Part shown: positions 1 through 8,094 of the stretch, piece by piece
Layout of the letters: the number at the start of each line of letters is the position of its first letter
Position numbering within the stretch: the first letter of the stretch is position 1
Assembly (NCBI GenBank): GCA_036897095.1
Contig: JAYMSP010002723.1
Span: forward strand, 1-22,778
DNA from: Plantago elongata
Taxonomy: Eukaryota; Streptophyta; Magnoliopsida; Lamiales; Plantaginaceae
Length of the DNA: 22,778 bases
Reading direction: 5' to 3'
Program-made: the position numbers and the translations under genes
Notes under the pieces: generated by a model
Database searches by the model: none
What the model saw: the letters and a program-made list of their open reading frames with translations, nothing else
Told to the model about the DNA's origin: nothing

Positions 1-769
1 CATCAACATCGTCACCCTGAAACCCATCCTCCCTAGTTGGTACCCACTTCTTCATGGTTTCCTCCAAGTTCATCTTGAGTTCCCACTCTAGGTATGCATT
101 CATGGCATCTTACTGTTTGAACGTCGTGAATGAGTTGTGGTGCTTTGATTTCTCCCTGTATAGTTCTTGGGCAATGTCTCGCACATCGGACTCACTGTTG
201 CCACTCCGATTGCCGACCATGACAGAAGCACGTTCCACACAAATCTTCATCTCTTAGCGCCCCCATCTTCCACGAAGTGAATCATGAGAACGGAATTTAT
301 CCATCCCGATCATCATTCCTACCCTCTTGATATCCTCATACTTCTCCGCAACAAGACGGAACAATTTATAATACTTCTGATCCGTTCCAACAATAGCATT
401 TTAACTAACTTCCATGTAGGCTGAGATGAGCCTCAAATCCTCACTCTCGTTGTATGGGTTGTTCCGTCCGGTTGTTGTGTTGGTTGCCGCTCCTCCGGTG
501 GCTTTCGCCTTCCCACGCCTCCGGATCGGTTGTTTTTCCGGCTGCGTCTCCATCACGACCTCCTCTTCCAGTGTTTGTGAAAACATTGGTGTTTGGGTGG
601 AAGGAGATTGGTAATTTTGAGTGTAGGGATCTTGGAACAAAGGTCGAACGACACTCGTTTGGGGACTCATTTGGGGTGGGAAAACCGTGTTTTCGAAGTG
701 AGCTTGCATGTACTCATGGTATTTTTGGGGTTTGTTTTCTTTCAACCAATGAAAATAATCCGCATCCAT
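1..769 (-). pseudogene. Harbinger-type accessory protein (Myb/SANT-like, 'GST T3-like') pseudogene, 3' end cut by the window
   Basis: The frame opens with ATG at 767-769 (MDADYFHWLKENKPQKYHEY) and can be read without frameshift to base 1. It is broken by three TAA stops at 401-403, 254-256 and 110-112. The N-terminal 90 residues are rich in Gln, Pro and Thr, followed by a basic patch (IRRRGKAKA). Next comes the SANT-like start NNPYNESEDLRLISAYMEVS, then NAIVGTDQKYYKLFRLVAEKY, a SLRGRWGR motif and a C-terminal ELYREKSKHHNSFTTFK block. This order (E-D-x-L-I-S-A, IVGTDQ, RWGR, FTF) is that of the plant proteins that accompany PIF/Harbinger transposases and are often mislabelled glutathione S-transferase T3-like. 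The usual Trp before EEDE is Tyr here, another sign of decay. Frame preservation with only nonsense changes suggests fairly recent inactivation. The transposase partner is not in the window. The alternative is a host trihelix-type gene, which I consider less likely. Confidence 0.75.
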
Positions 770-1373
770 CTCGCCGGAAAATAAAAGTGGAAAGGGTGTT
801 TTGAGATAAGAGAGTTTTTTAAGTTTAATTAAGAGAGAAAGAGGAATTGGATATGTGATGAAGTAAAAGATATCACGACATTTTATAGATCTTGAAAAAA
901 CATAGTCGTTGGTGATTTTTTAATTTTTTTATTTTGTATTTTTGGAGATATTGCCGTTTTAAAACGGATATATTCGAATTCGAAAAAAAATGGCATGGAC
1001 ACATATCAGCAGCCGGTTGGTTGCTGCCAACTTACGGCGTGAGACGCACGTCGCAACATCCAACGCCGCACTAATGACGCCCCATTAGGGCTAGTCTGAG
1101 CCATGAGCCACTACGATCCCCAAAAAGCAAATCAATCAAACTAATTATGCACACCTCCCATGTCTTCACCATCATATTTAGGAGTTACATTGCTAACGAG
1201 GTTAATTTGAGTAATATAGCGTATAAAAACTGTGCAAGTAAGCATGAGAAGTTGAAGTATTACTTGATTGCTTGTGTGTTCGGTATATGATTTAATAACA
1301 TATGTAAATCTGGACCTTCATCAAGCAACGGAATCATTTCAATAAAATTGAGTTCGTCATTATTCAGCAACTA
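770..1373. other. Upstream side of the decayed Harbinger-type element, boundary not resolved
   Basis: This is the 5' flank of the pseudogene to its left and contains no gene. Bases 880-960 are A/T-tract rich, as expected for the leader of the pseudogene. From about 1000 to 1130 the base composition jumps to GC-rich with many CG dinucleotides (around 1035-1085), a common look for the terminal region of plant Harbinger elements. After about 1140 the DNA becomes AT-rich and featureless up to the CACTA end. I could not fix the terminal inverted repeat or target duplication because the other end lies outside the window. Confidence 0.4.
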
Positions 1374-1376
1374 ATT

Positions 1377-2100
1377 CACTAAAAAAAAAGGGTTTTTAAC
1401 AACACTAATATTTGTTGGTGAAAGTCTTTTTTTCGATGTAAAAAATTATCTCCAACGAAATATTTCGTTGTCTAGATCGTTGTAGTTGGCTCCGTTGCTA
1501 AATTTGCAACGAAATCTAATTTCATTGGTAACATTTGTAACGTAATTTTCTGTTGGTTGAGGCGTTACTATTCCGTTGTTAAAACGTCACTATTTTGTTG
1601 GTAATCGTGGGATTGAAAAATGAATTTTCAACATCGACGACAACAAAATTAATGTTAATTAATTCGTTGCTACACCTTCCACGGATTTTTGCAACAAATC
1701 TTTTTGTTGTAATATTACTTACATAAATTTTGTTGCTATTCCGTTACAAATAGCCAACGGAGTTCAAACCAACGAAGTTATCGTTGCAATAACGCCAACG
1801 ATTTATTGTTGGAATGTTGTGATATTACTTACTGAAATTTTATTGTTATTCCGTTACAAATGAACAATGAACTTTAGCAACAAAATTATTCCGTTGCAAT
1901 AATGCCAACAGATTTTAGCAACAAAGTTATTGCTGCAATAATGCCAACCGAATTTTCCAATGCATTTAATGTTGGTATGTTGACTACCAAATTCAGTGAC
2001 ACAAGTTCTTGTTGTAATATTACATACGAGAATTCTGTTGGTATTTCATCACAAGAACCGGACATTAGCAACAAAATTAACATCAAAATATGTTGTTGAA
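1377..2100. repeat. Left subterminal repeat array of the CACTA element
   Basis: The stretch is built of degenerate CAACGAAAT / CGTTGGTAA words on both strands. A block containing a TGTTGTAATATTAC-like core recurs near 1705, 1815 and 2010. A 41-bp unit is tandemly doubled at 1876-1957 (core GCAATAATGCCAAC). Such arrays are the usual binding region for CACTA transposases. The weak open frames here are products of the repeats and are not genes. Confidence 0.65.
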
Positions 2101-2305
2101 TCCTGCATATCATATTTCAGATGAAAATAGATCAAATACTTATTTATTTCAAACTACCCAAAAAAAAATCAAAATGGTCAAAATCTAACATAATCAAAAT
2201 GGAACATAATCTAAAACCAAACTATAATCCAAATGATAAATTAAATAATCCAAAAGACATGAACGAAACTATAATCCAAATGAGTCGAACATACATAAAA
2301 CTAGA
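2101..2305. other. AT-rich link inside the CACTA element
   Basis: A-rich, low-complexity DNA lying between the left repeat array and the 3' end of the captured minus-strand gene fragment. It may be the 3' untranslated part of that fragment. The small plus-strand frame in it (2121-2351) has Asn/Lys-rich composition and no recognisable domain. Confidence 0.4.
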
Positions 2306-2646
2306 CTACTTCATCTTGCGTTTCTTTTGCGCATTCTTTCCTTGCTTCTAATGGGACCTTTTATCTTTCTTGGGAGCATATGTCCGATTCATTTGATTCA
2401 TATCTATATCAACATCACTTTCTTCACGTGGAATGGAGTCATCTGCATAATCTGCAATTGATATTTTCACCATTCTAGGTATATCAGAATGAAGCTTAAT
2501 TTTTATTATAGAGCTCAACTCAAGATGCTTATAACTTGGATCATCTTTGTTGCACCACATACCACACCATTTTTGTTGCATATTATTCATTAATTGATTT
2601 TCATAATACTGCTCTAAAGCACACTGCAAAGAAATACATAAAAGAT
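2306..2646 (-). pseudogene. Captured last exon of an unidentified host gene, with a nonsense codon
   Basis: Read on the minus strand, a pyrimidine-rich TTTCTTTGCAG acceptor ends at about 2647 and is followed by an exon starting CALEQYYENQLMNNMQQKW. The frame runs through an acidic stretch (SDVDIDMNQMN) to a TAG at 2348-2350. If that stop is ignored, 13 more codons of a lysine-rich tail (KQGKNAQKKRKMK) follow before the next TAG at 2306-2308. A basic tail split by one stop looks like a genuine C-terminus with a single nonsense change. I do not recognise the family. The tail resembles nuclear or nucleolar proteins, but this is inference from composition only. It lies inside the CACTA element, next to a second exon-like frame upstream. 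Confidence 0.45.
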
Positions 2647-2725
2647 AGGAACAAGAGACCACTTAGTTGAAGTTTAAAATGGAAAATGATCGAACAGACA
2701 ATATCACTGATTGAATAGGGCACTA

Positions 2726-3013
2726 CCGAATACTAACAAATCCATCATGTACAAATTCATATAGATGCAGGAAAAACACATCTAGTTTGCTAGCAGCCTT
2801 TACACAGTCGCAAATCAAACTGAACGCTCCATCAAAACATGTTAGATCAATTACAATTTCAAGCTCAAAGCGCATGAAGCATTTATCAAACATCAAAATG
2901 AGCAAAGATGAGTGGTAAGCGATATTATGTTCCTTTATACTACACCAGTCTACAACAATGTTGGCAGTTATCGACGCATTATATATGTGATCTAGTGCAG
3001 CACCATAAGTAAG
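2726..3013 (-). pseudogene. Captured internal exon of an unidentified host gene
   Basis: A minus-strand frame of 96 codons is open between TAG at 3014-3016 and TAG at 2723-2725. It contains helix-like, protein-like segments, for example ANIVVDWCSIKEHNIAYH and FSLICDCVKAASKLDVFFLH, with no low-complexity bias. The final codons run into CG|GTAGTG, a plausible splice donor. Its phase does not join cleanly to the exon-like frame at 2306-2646, so an exon or some bases may be missing between them. The alternating hydrophobic pattern suggests an alpha-helical repeat protein, but I cannot name it. It has the same orientation as its neighbour and is probably part of one captured gene. Confidence 0.4.
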
Positions 3014-3712
3014 CTATTATAGGCACGTACGCTTCTCTAGAAAAATACATACCCAAAGTTAGCGTGAAGAGAAGGGAGCATTCTTCATTTCTAAAGCCAG
3101 AGCAAAGCACAAGGTAAAGCCAATAAGATAGCATAAGTATTTCACCCAAGTAAGCTAGCCTTAGTAAGGGCCTAGCAAGTACAGATCAACTTTATACCCT
3201 GGAAACAATTCATAAGAGTGTAATATAATATCCCATCCGAGTCTGGCCCATAAAGCATGAAGAAGCCCAAGTATTGTCAGCCCAGTCACAATAGCAGCAA
3301 CAAGATATAAAAGAGGAAATGCAAACACAGAAAAGGATGTTGAGTGTATGAGGTAATTCTCATATCACTCCCTCTGCTACTTCACTCCTTGTACCCAATT
3401 TACATATCTGATGCAATTCTATTACCTAGGTTGATCGGGAAGCATTTCCAGTGGGCACGGCTATTTCCTATTTGTTATATCGGAGGAGATGACGGAGATA
3501 ATTGATTGGTGCAGCAGAGCTCGATCTACAGAAGAGGCACGTACGAAGAAGATAGTCGGAGTCTCGGAGAAAAGTTGGTGAGAAATGAGATGGGTAATAA
3601 AGGGTGGGTAGGGTTTTACCTTGGACAATTTCGTTCTCGGTGGATTGGAAATCATGGCGAGCCTGGGCGATGGTTTGTTGGGAAGGCGATGAAATTTTGA
3701 CTTTCCCACACA
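3014..3712. other. Interior of the CACTA element: probable intron and 5' end of the captured minus-strand gene
   Basis: No domain is recognisable here. On the minus strand a GC-richer stretch (about 3470-3709) is open for 82 codons without an upstream stop. It has a first ATG at 3653-3655 and, 36 bases later, a good donor (CCAAG|GTAAAA, 3624-3614). It could be the leader and first exon of the same captured gene, but no homology supports this. Around 3218-3430 the plus strand has retrotransposon LTR-like traits (TGTAATATAATATCCCATCC, then TATAAAAGAGG), but no matching ends were found. Confidence 0.25.
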
Positions 3713-3713
3713 G

Positions 3714-3845
3714 GGCGCTAATTAGTTACTCATACTAACCATTTGACTACTAGTACTAGGAGTACCCGGCTAGGCGCTAATTACTTACACTAATTACTGG
3801 ACTATTAGTACTAGGTGCTAATTACTTACACTAATTATTGGAGAC
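3714..3845 (+). repeat. Short tandem repeat, three units of about 41-59 bp
   Basis: Three successive blocks begin GGCGCTAATTA (3714), GGCGCTAATTA (3773) and GGTGCTAATTA (3814). Units 2 and 3 share TTACTTACACTAATTA, and units 1 and 2 share ACTATTAGTACTAGG-like sequence. The array lies inside the CACTA element, just beyond the putative first exon of the captured minus-strand gene, and may mark a junction between captured segments. Confidence 0.7.
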
Positions 3846-4205
3846 TTAATCTCGTAAGGGAAAAGAATACTCAACCTCGTTCAATTTCAAATTTAATTTA
3901 ATTACATATAACTTTTTATAAATTATTTAATAATAGATAAGCCACTCGAAATACGATCTCTAAATAATTTATTTAGAGATGGACTTATATTATTAAGAAA
4001 AATCATCGATGTTATTAACCAAATCATTTATGATCTCACTATTGGTTGTTTTATATATTACAAACAAAATTTATTTCGTTAAAAACATAGATATTTGAAT
4101 TAACAAAATACTTAAAAACTATGAATATTTATTTAAAAAATAATAATAAAATTATTTAAGAAAAACATGTTTAATTCGTTCACAAAAGACTTAACCAATC
4201 GATCA
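3846..4205. other. AT-rich stretch inside the CACTA element
   Basis: About 80 per cent A+T, no reading frame and no clear repeat. It follows the stop codon of the minus-strand acidic frame and so would be its 3' untranslated region if that frame is the transposase tail. Confidence 0.35.
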
Positions 4206-4379
4206 CTACTCATCCCCAATATCACAATCATATTCCTCATCTTGTTCATCACTATATTCACACTCTTCGTCCGATGTAAATTCTACAACTTCCTCTTCTT
4301 TTTCTACATTCACATCATCTTCACTCATGCCCTCGACATTAATCTCTCCATGGTCTACTTCCTCAGGGCAACTTGTATA
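4206..4379 (-). pseudogene. Acidic C-terminal tail, probably of the CACTA transposase protein
   Basis: On the minus strand 57 codons are open to TAG at 4206-4208. The product is strongly acidic (for example SEDDVNVEKEEEVVEF, then EECEYSDEQDEEYDCDIGDE at the very end), with about half its residues Asp or Glu. Acidic tails are common at the C-terminus of CACTA-encoded proteins, and a host element would be expected to keep remnants of its coding part, so this is the most likely origin. The frame loses meaning upstream at about 4380-4395, exactly where the plus-strand cyclophilin homology begins. This marks a capture junction. Identity rests on composition and context only. Confidence 0.4.
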
Positions 4380-4385
4380 GAGATA

Positions 4386-4708
4386 CGAGCGAATATCTTA
4401 ATGGGATGAAATCTCAAATATTCACGAATAGTTCTGCTTGTAAGTTGAAACTAGAAGATTTCAAAGGAGCACTTACGGATACTTATTTAGCCATGCAAGA
4501 TGGTTCGAACAATGCAAAGGCCTTGTTCCGTCAGGGCCAGGCACATATTGCTCTAGATGATATAGATGCTGCATTAAAGAGCTTTAGAAAAGTTATTGAA
4601 TGGGAGCCAAACAACATTGCAATAAAAAAGGAGAATGCTCATGTGAAGAAAATGATTGCTGATTGGCGGGACCGGGAGAGAATAGCTTATCAAAGAATGT
4701 TACCATAG
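4386..4708 (+). pseudogene. Cyclophilin-40 (CYP40/SQUINT-type) C-terminal TPR fragment captured by the transposon
   Basis: The frame from about 4386 to TAG at 4706-4708 gives 107 residues that match the C-terminus of plant CYP40. It begins MKSQIFTNSSACKLKLEDFK, continues through KALFRQGQAHIALDDIDAAL and ends DRERIAYQRMLP. CYP40 is a cytosolic Hsp90 co-chaperone with an N-terminal peptidyl-prolyl isomerase domain and three TPRs. In Arabidopsis it is SQUINT, which supports Argonaute function. Only the last TPRs and the tail are present here. The K-A-L-F-R segment corresponds to the carboxylate-clamp residues of TPR3. The isomerase domain and earlier TPRs are absent, no intron interrupts the piece, and the stop is in the family position. 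The in-frame ATG at 4373-4375 is fortuitous. Probably not functional, though it could be expressed as a chimeric transcript. Confidence 0.85.
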
Positions 4709-4820
4709 TTGTTTTGATAAGAAAACTTAAGACTTGTATTCTTTTTATAATTCTTTTTTATATTCTGATTAATTTTGTCTAGTTTGTGTTTGATATTGTC
4801 AATAATTTCCAACTTATAAT
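4709..4820 (+). other. Probable remnant of the CYP40 3' untranslated region
   Basis: T-rich DNA between the CYP40 stop and the right subterminal repeats. It has no repeat words of the CACTA ends, so it most likely came in with the captured gene piece. Confidence 0.35.
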
Positions 4821-5404
4821 TTAGTACCAACAGAATAGTGAAAGAAGACTAAATTTGTTGAAAACCAAAAAATCTGCAATGGAATGTCAACAGAATTGTT
4901 ACATAAAACTAGACCTGTTGGTAATTTGTCGCTAATAAAGTTTAAATTTAATATGAGGAAAATTTTGGTGGTATTTCGTTGGTAATGCGTAGCGGATTGG
5001 CAACGAACCTAATTTTCGTTGGGAAAATACTTGATGGTGAAGTAACTCATTGTTTAAATAAACTTAGCAACAAATTTCCAACATAATTTTTGTTGGTGGA
5101 AATTTTTTTAACAAAGTTTTCATTGCTCATTTTAGTTGTTAAATTCAAAATTTATTACCAACAAATTAGTGACAGAACATTAAATTCATTAGAAACTCAA
5201 AAACTTCTTGCAATGGAACATTAACATAATTGTGCTAAAATATCAGATTTGTTGCTCGTTTACTGGTAATTCGTTGCTAATAAAGTTTAACTTCTACTTG
5301 AAGATAACTTTGTTAGTATTTCATTGATAATGTATTGCTAAATGACAACGAACTCAATTTTTATTAAAAATACGTCGTTGATAAAATTACGATTTTTTTA
5401 AGTG
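4821..5404. repeat. Right subterminal repeat array, with a diverged duplication of about 220 bp
   Basis: Two diverged copies of one block lie in direct orientation, at about 4821-5030 and 5152-5373. Shared landmarks in order are TAxTACCAACA, TGCAATGGAA, GGTAATT.GT.GCTAATAAAGTTTAA, GGTATTTC.TTG.TAATG and GACAACGAAC/GGCAACGAAC. The spacer at 5031-5151 has the same CAACAAA/GTTGGTGG words. Together with the left array this supports a CACTA assignment. Confidence 0.65.
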
Positions 5405-5407
5405 ATT

Positions 5408-7841
5408 ACCAGCAACACACCCACAAAAGTTTTCTGCAGTGTTGTATACTTTCATTTACATAATTTTCCATGTTCACAAATCCTCAATCTAATATGGTAT
5501 AATTAAGAGATGCGTAACAGTTTGGTAACCTTGGTCTATCAAATTTTTGGGAAGACAGTAAGCACTAAGCACCATATCGATCCAATCCAAGTACACTACT
5601 AGTAACATGCAATGCCTTGCTTACCTAATAAAAAATGCTTTCATTAATTCATTGTTTTTCCTATACACTAGAGTATTTGTATTGTTGTAAGTTGTAAACT
5701 TGTAACATAGTCCAAAGCACATTAATTGACTATTAATATCGATATATGAACAATACAGTCGATGCATGGTACCATTTGGGCTAGGATGCCAGAATTTCAT
5801 CGCCATTGAATCATAATTAATTAAATTAATTAGTTGATCAAATTTGACCCAAATTCTAACGTGCAGATCTATTCGATCGACAACGAGCCCTCTTTCCAGG
5901 TCACTTTATTAAATCAACAATTTTAAAAGTGAATTGGTATAGAATTTGGATGAATTTTGATGAAATTGTGTTTGGAATGAAATTGAAATAGGAGTATTTG
6001 AAGTGTATTTTAGCCCAAATCACTGTTCATCGAGTCAAAATGAAGCGATTTAAATACTATAACAATTAGCCCCTTAATCGTTTGAAAACTTTGGTCTCGT
6101 CATCAATATATTGTTACTTTCGTTATCAATCAATTTATTAATAGTAATTTGATAATATACATTACAATACCACCTTTACTTTAATTTCCATTCAATTAAT
6201 AAATAGGTAGCAGTATACTTTCTCTAGGAATCTCACCAGTCAAATTATAATAAGTGTACCATTAATTAACAAACTATACTAGCTAGTAGTAATAATAATA
6301 GTAAGACCAACCCTTTGAATTTTGTCAGACATAAAAAAGCTCCTACATCACATGTAGATTAATGATAATAAATTTATCTACCTGCAGTGCATACATTATA
6401 TATGTTGCAGTGTAACTTTAAAGACACGAGGAAAAGCGATGATATTCCAACAAGTTTAGAGGTTCTTCTTCAATTGACCCGGTCGGCCCCCATTGATGGA
6501 GCTACGATCCGATCACAAAAACATGGCTAGCTAAATGGATTAGTTGAGTGTCATTTGAATTTTGTTTGACTTGTTAGACGGTTTACGAAGCAAGGTGGAT
6601 TAAAAGGAGCAACGAATAAATTGTTCTGAGGGTTTAAAGAGGTGTTTATCATTTCGTAGAGAGAAGTACCCTAAAATACTTACAAAATGTTATTTCTTAA
6701 CTAATGAGAGAATTATTCATGTCCTAAAGGTGTGGATATGTAGTGTCCTTATAATTAGAATTGTTAAATAATAGCTTACGTAACCAGGTCATCGAAATCG
6801 AAGTTAAGGATTACTTTTGAGCAAGATATAAACGTTTTCTTTCCAATTTTTTATTTCACCCACCTTTTTTAGAGACTTCTGTTTCGGTTTATTATGATTT
6901 GAGGTAGCGATTTAGTAGAGTTCTCTCTTAGATACTACCCTGCCGAGTTTCTAATAACGTTATACTTAAAAAGTTCTAAAATAGAATATAAATAATTTTC
7001 GTTGAAGAAATATAGAAAAGTTTTTAGAGCCAAACTTATAAATAAAAATAATATATTAGTAGAGAATAGATTGTGCTAAAAACCAAATGTAAAACAAACG
7101 GATATGTATACGAATACGATAGCTTTCGCCTTAAATGTCGCATACACAGTTTAAATCATGAATGGTTGGTTCACAATTACACATCCAAATTCAATTCATT
7201 GCTCTTTATAGAAAGGGAATTTGTTCCCTTGATAATGTAGCTAGGTAATGAGGACATTAATTAGGGTTTTATATCGCAATTGATTAATTAGGCAATCTCG
7301 ACTTATTGTTATCTACGCGTAGAACGAATTTGTTCTCTCAATAGTTTAGGTAACCAAGATACTAAGCAATGGAGGAGAAGGTGATATGAGTCATATGCCA
7401 ATAAAACGAGGTATTAGAGTAAAGTATGACAAAATGCATCTTTATGGCACAAAATCTTTGCTTTAGTGCATGGTAAACTATTGGCATGTGTCTTATGACC
7501 CACTACCAACTCTCTTCTTTTCTTTTCTTTTTTCTTAGCTTTTAATTCTGATAAATCTCACTTTAATTGTTATTATTCTTGAAGAATAGTAGTTGATGAT
7601 CAATGTGGTTGGGTTGATGGAGGCAATAATAGAGCTAGAAAAAAGAAAATGGGCTGGGTAAATGAATCCCCCACTACACAAACATGCACTATGTAATCTA
7701 TCTTCCTCTACTTTTTACTCTATGTATGGTCTATCAAGCTTGTTGGGATAGCTGAGGAATCAATATCTTTGTATATCCATTTCCATCATGAGTCTCCCTC
7801 ATTGGAACTGAATTGCATTTGCAATTGCATCCATAATTATA
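5408..7841. other. Gene-free AT-rich spacer
   Basis: No exon-like frame, RNA gene or clear transposon end was found on either strand. The stretch is AT-rich with short A/T tracts and scattered TAATTA words. A slightly GC-richer patch at 6440-6530 and a pyrimidine run at 7510-7540 carry nothing recognisable. The small minus-strand frame at 5621-5806 has no domain and unlikely composition for a gene. Confidence 0.6.
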
Positions 7842-8094
7842 GGGGCTGATTGGAGTATCATTTAAATGTACATTTGAATACTACTTAATAATTTTGTGTT
7901 TATTATAATATTTAAATGCTGAAGATTGAAATGGGTCTACAGTAGTAACATTTTTCTCTACCTATATATCAAACCTATAATACCCTATCAAATTATAATT
8001 ATATACCAAACACAATTTTAACAATCCCACTATAATTCCGATCAATATTCAGACATGTAAATCGAAACATTTAAATCGCATGCGAATCCGTCCC
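7842..8094. mobile_element. MITE copy A (GGGGCTGATTGG ends, TA flanks)
   Basis: The left end is GGGGCTGATTGGAGTATCAT. The right end, read inward, is GGGACGGATTCGCATGCGAT, an imperfect inverted repeat. A related copy lies at 22138-22385 and shares long internal runs such as AACATTTTTCTCTACCTATAT, ACCAAACACAATTTTAACAA and TCCCACTA.AATTC. Both copies sit between TA dinucleotides. The GGGGCTG..TGG end resembles Tourist/Harbinger MITEs, but the flank does not fit a clean TTA/TAA duplication, so the superfamily is left open. It has no coding capacity. Confidence 0.8.

Larger units (their letters stand above)
1374..5407. mobile_element. CACTA-type DNA transposon carrying host gene fragments (element 1377-5404, ATT target duplications)
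   Basis: The left end reads CACTAAAAAAAAAGGG from 1377. The right end, read inward on the other strand from 5404, is CACTTAAAAAAATCG. Both are directly flanked by ATT (1374-1376 and 5405-5407), which fits the 3-bp target duplication of CACTA (En/Spm) elements. Both ends hold dense subterminal repeats built on CAACGAA/TTCGTTG words, including a perfect 18-bp palindrome at 1453-1470. The interior contains an acidic reading frame that may be the transposase tail, a cyclophilin-40 C-terminal fragment and a two-exon fragment of another gene. No transposase core is seen, so the 4.0-kb element is non-autonomous. A second AGTG at 5438-5441 could be an older end but lacks a matching duplication. Confidence 0.65.

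Noticed and set aside
1886-2113. Overlapping open frames on both strands
   Set aside because: They arise from the tandem CACTA subterminal repeats and have no domain.
3218-3430. Possible solo LTR of a copia retrotransposon (TGTAATATAATATCCCATCC start, TATAAAAGAGG, TTGTACCC)
   Set aside because: No 5-bp target duplication and no convincing CA end could be found. It may equally be intron sequence of the captured gene.
4167-4409. 80-codon plus-strand frame rich in Ile and Phe
   Set aside because: It is the complement of the acidic minus-strand frame. The hydrophobic look is the mirror of Asp/Glu codons.
5405-5441. Alternative CACTA end at AGTG 5438-5441
   Set aside because: The flanking TTG does not match any left flank, whereas the end at 5404 gives ATT on both sides.
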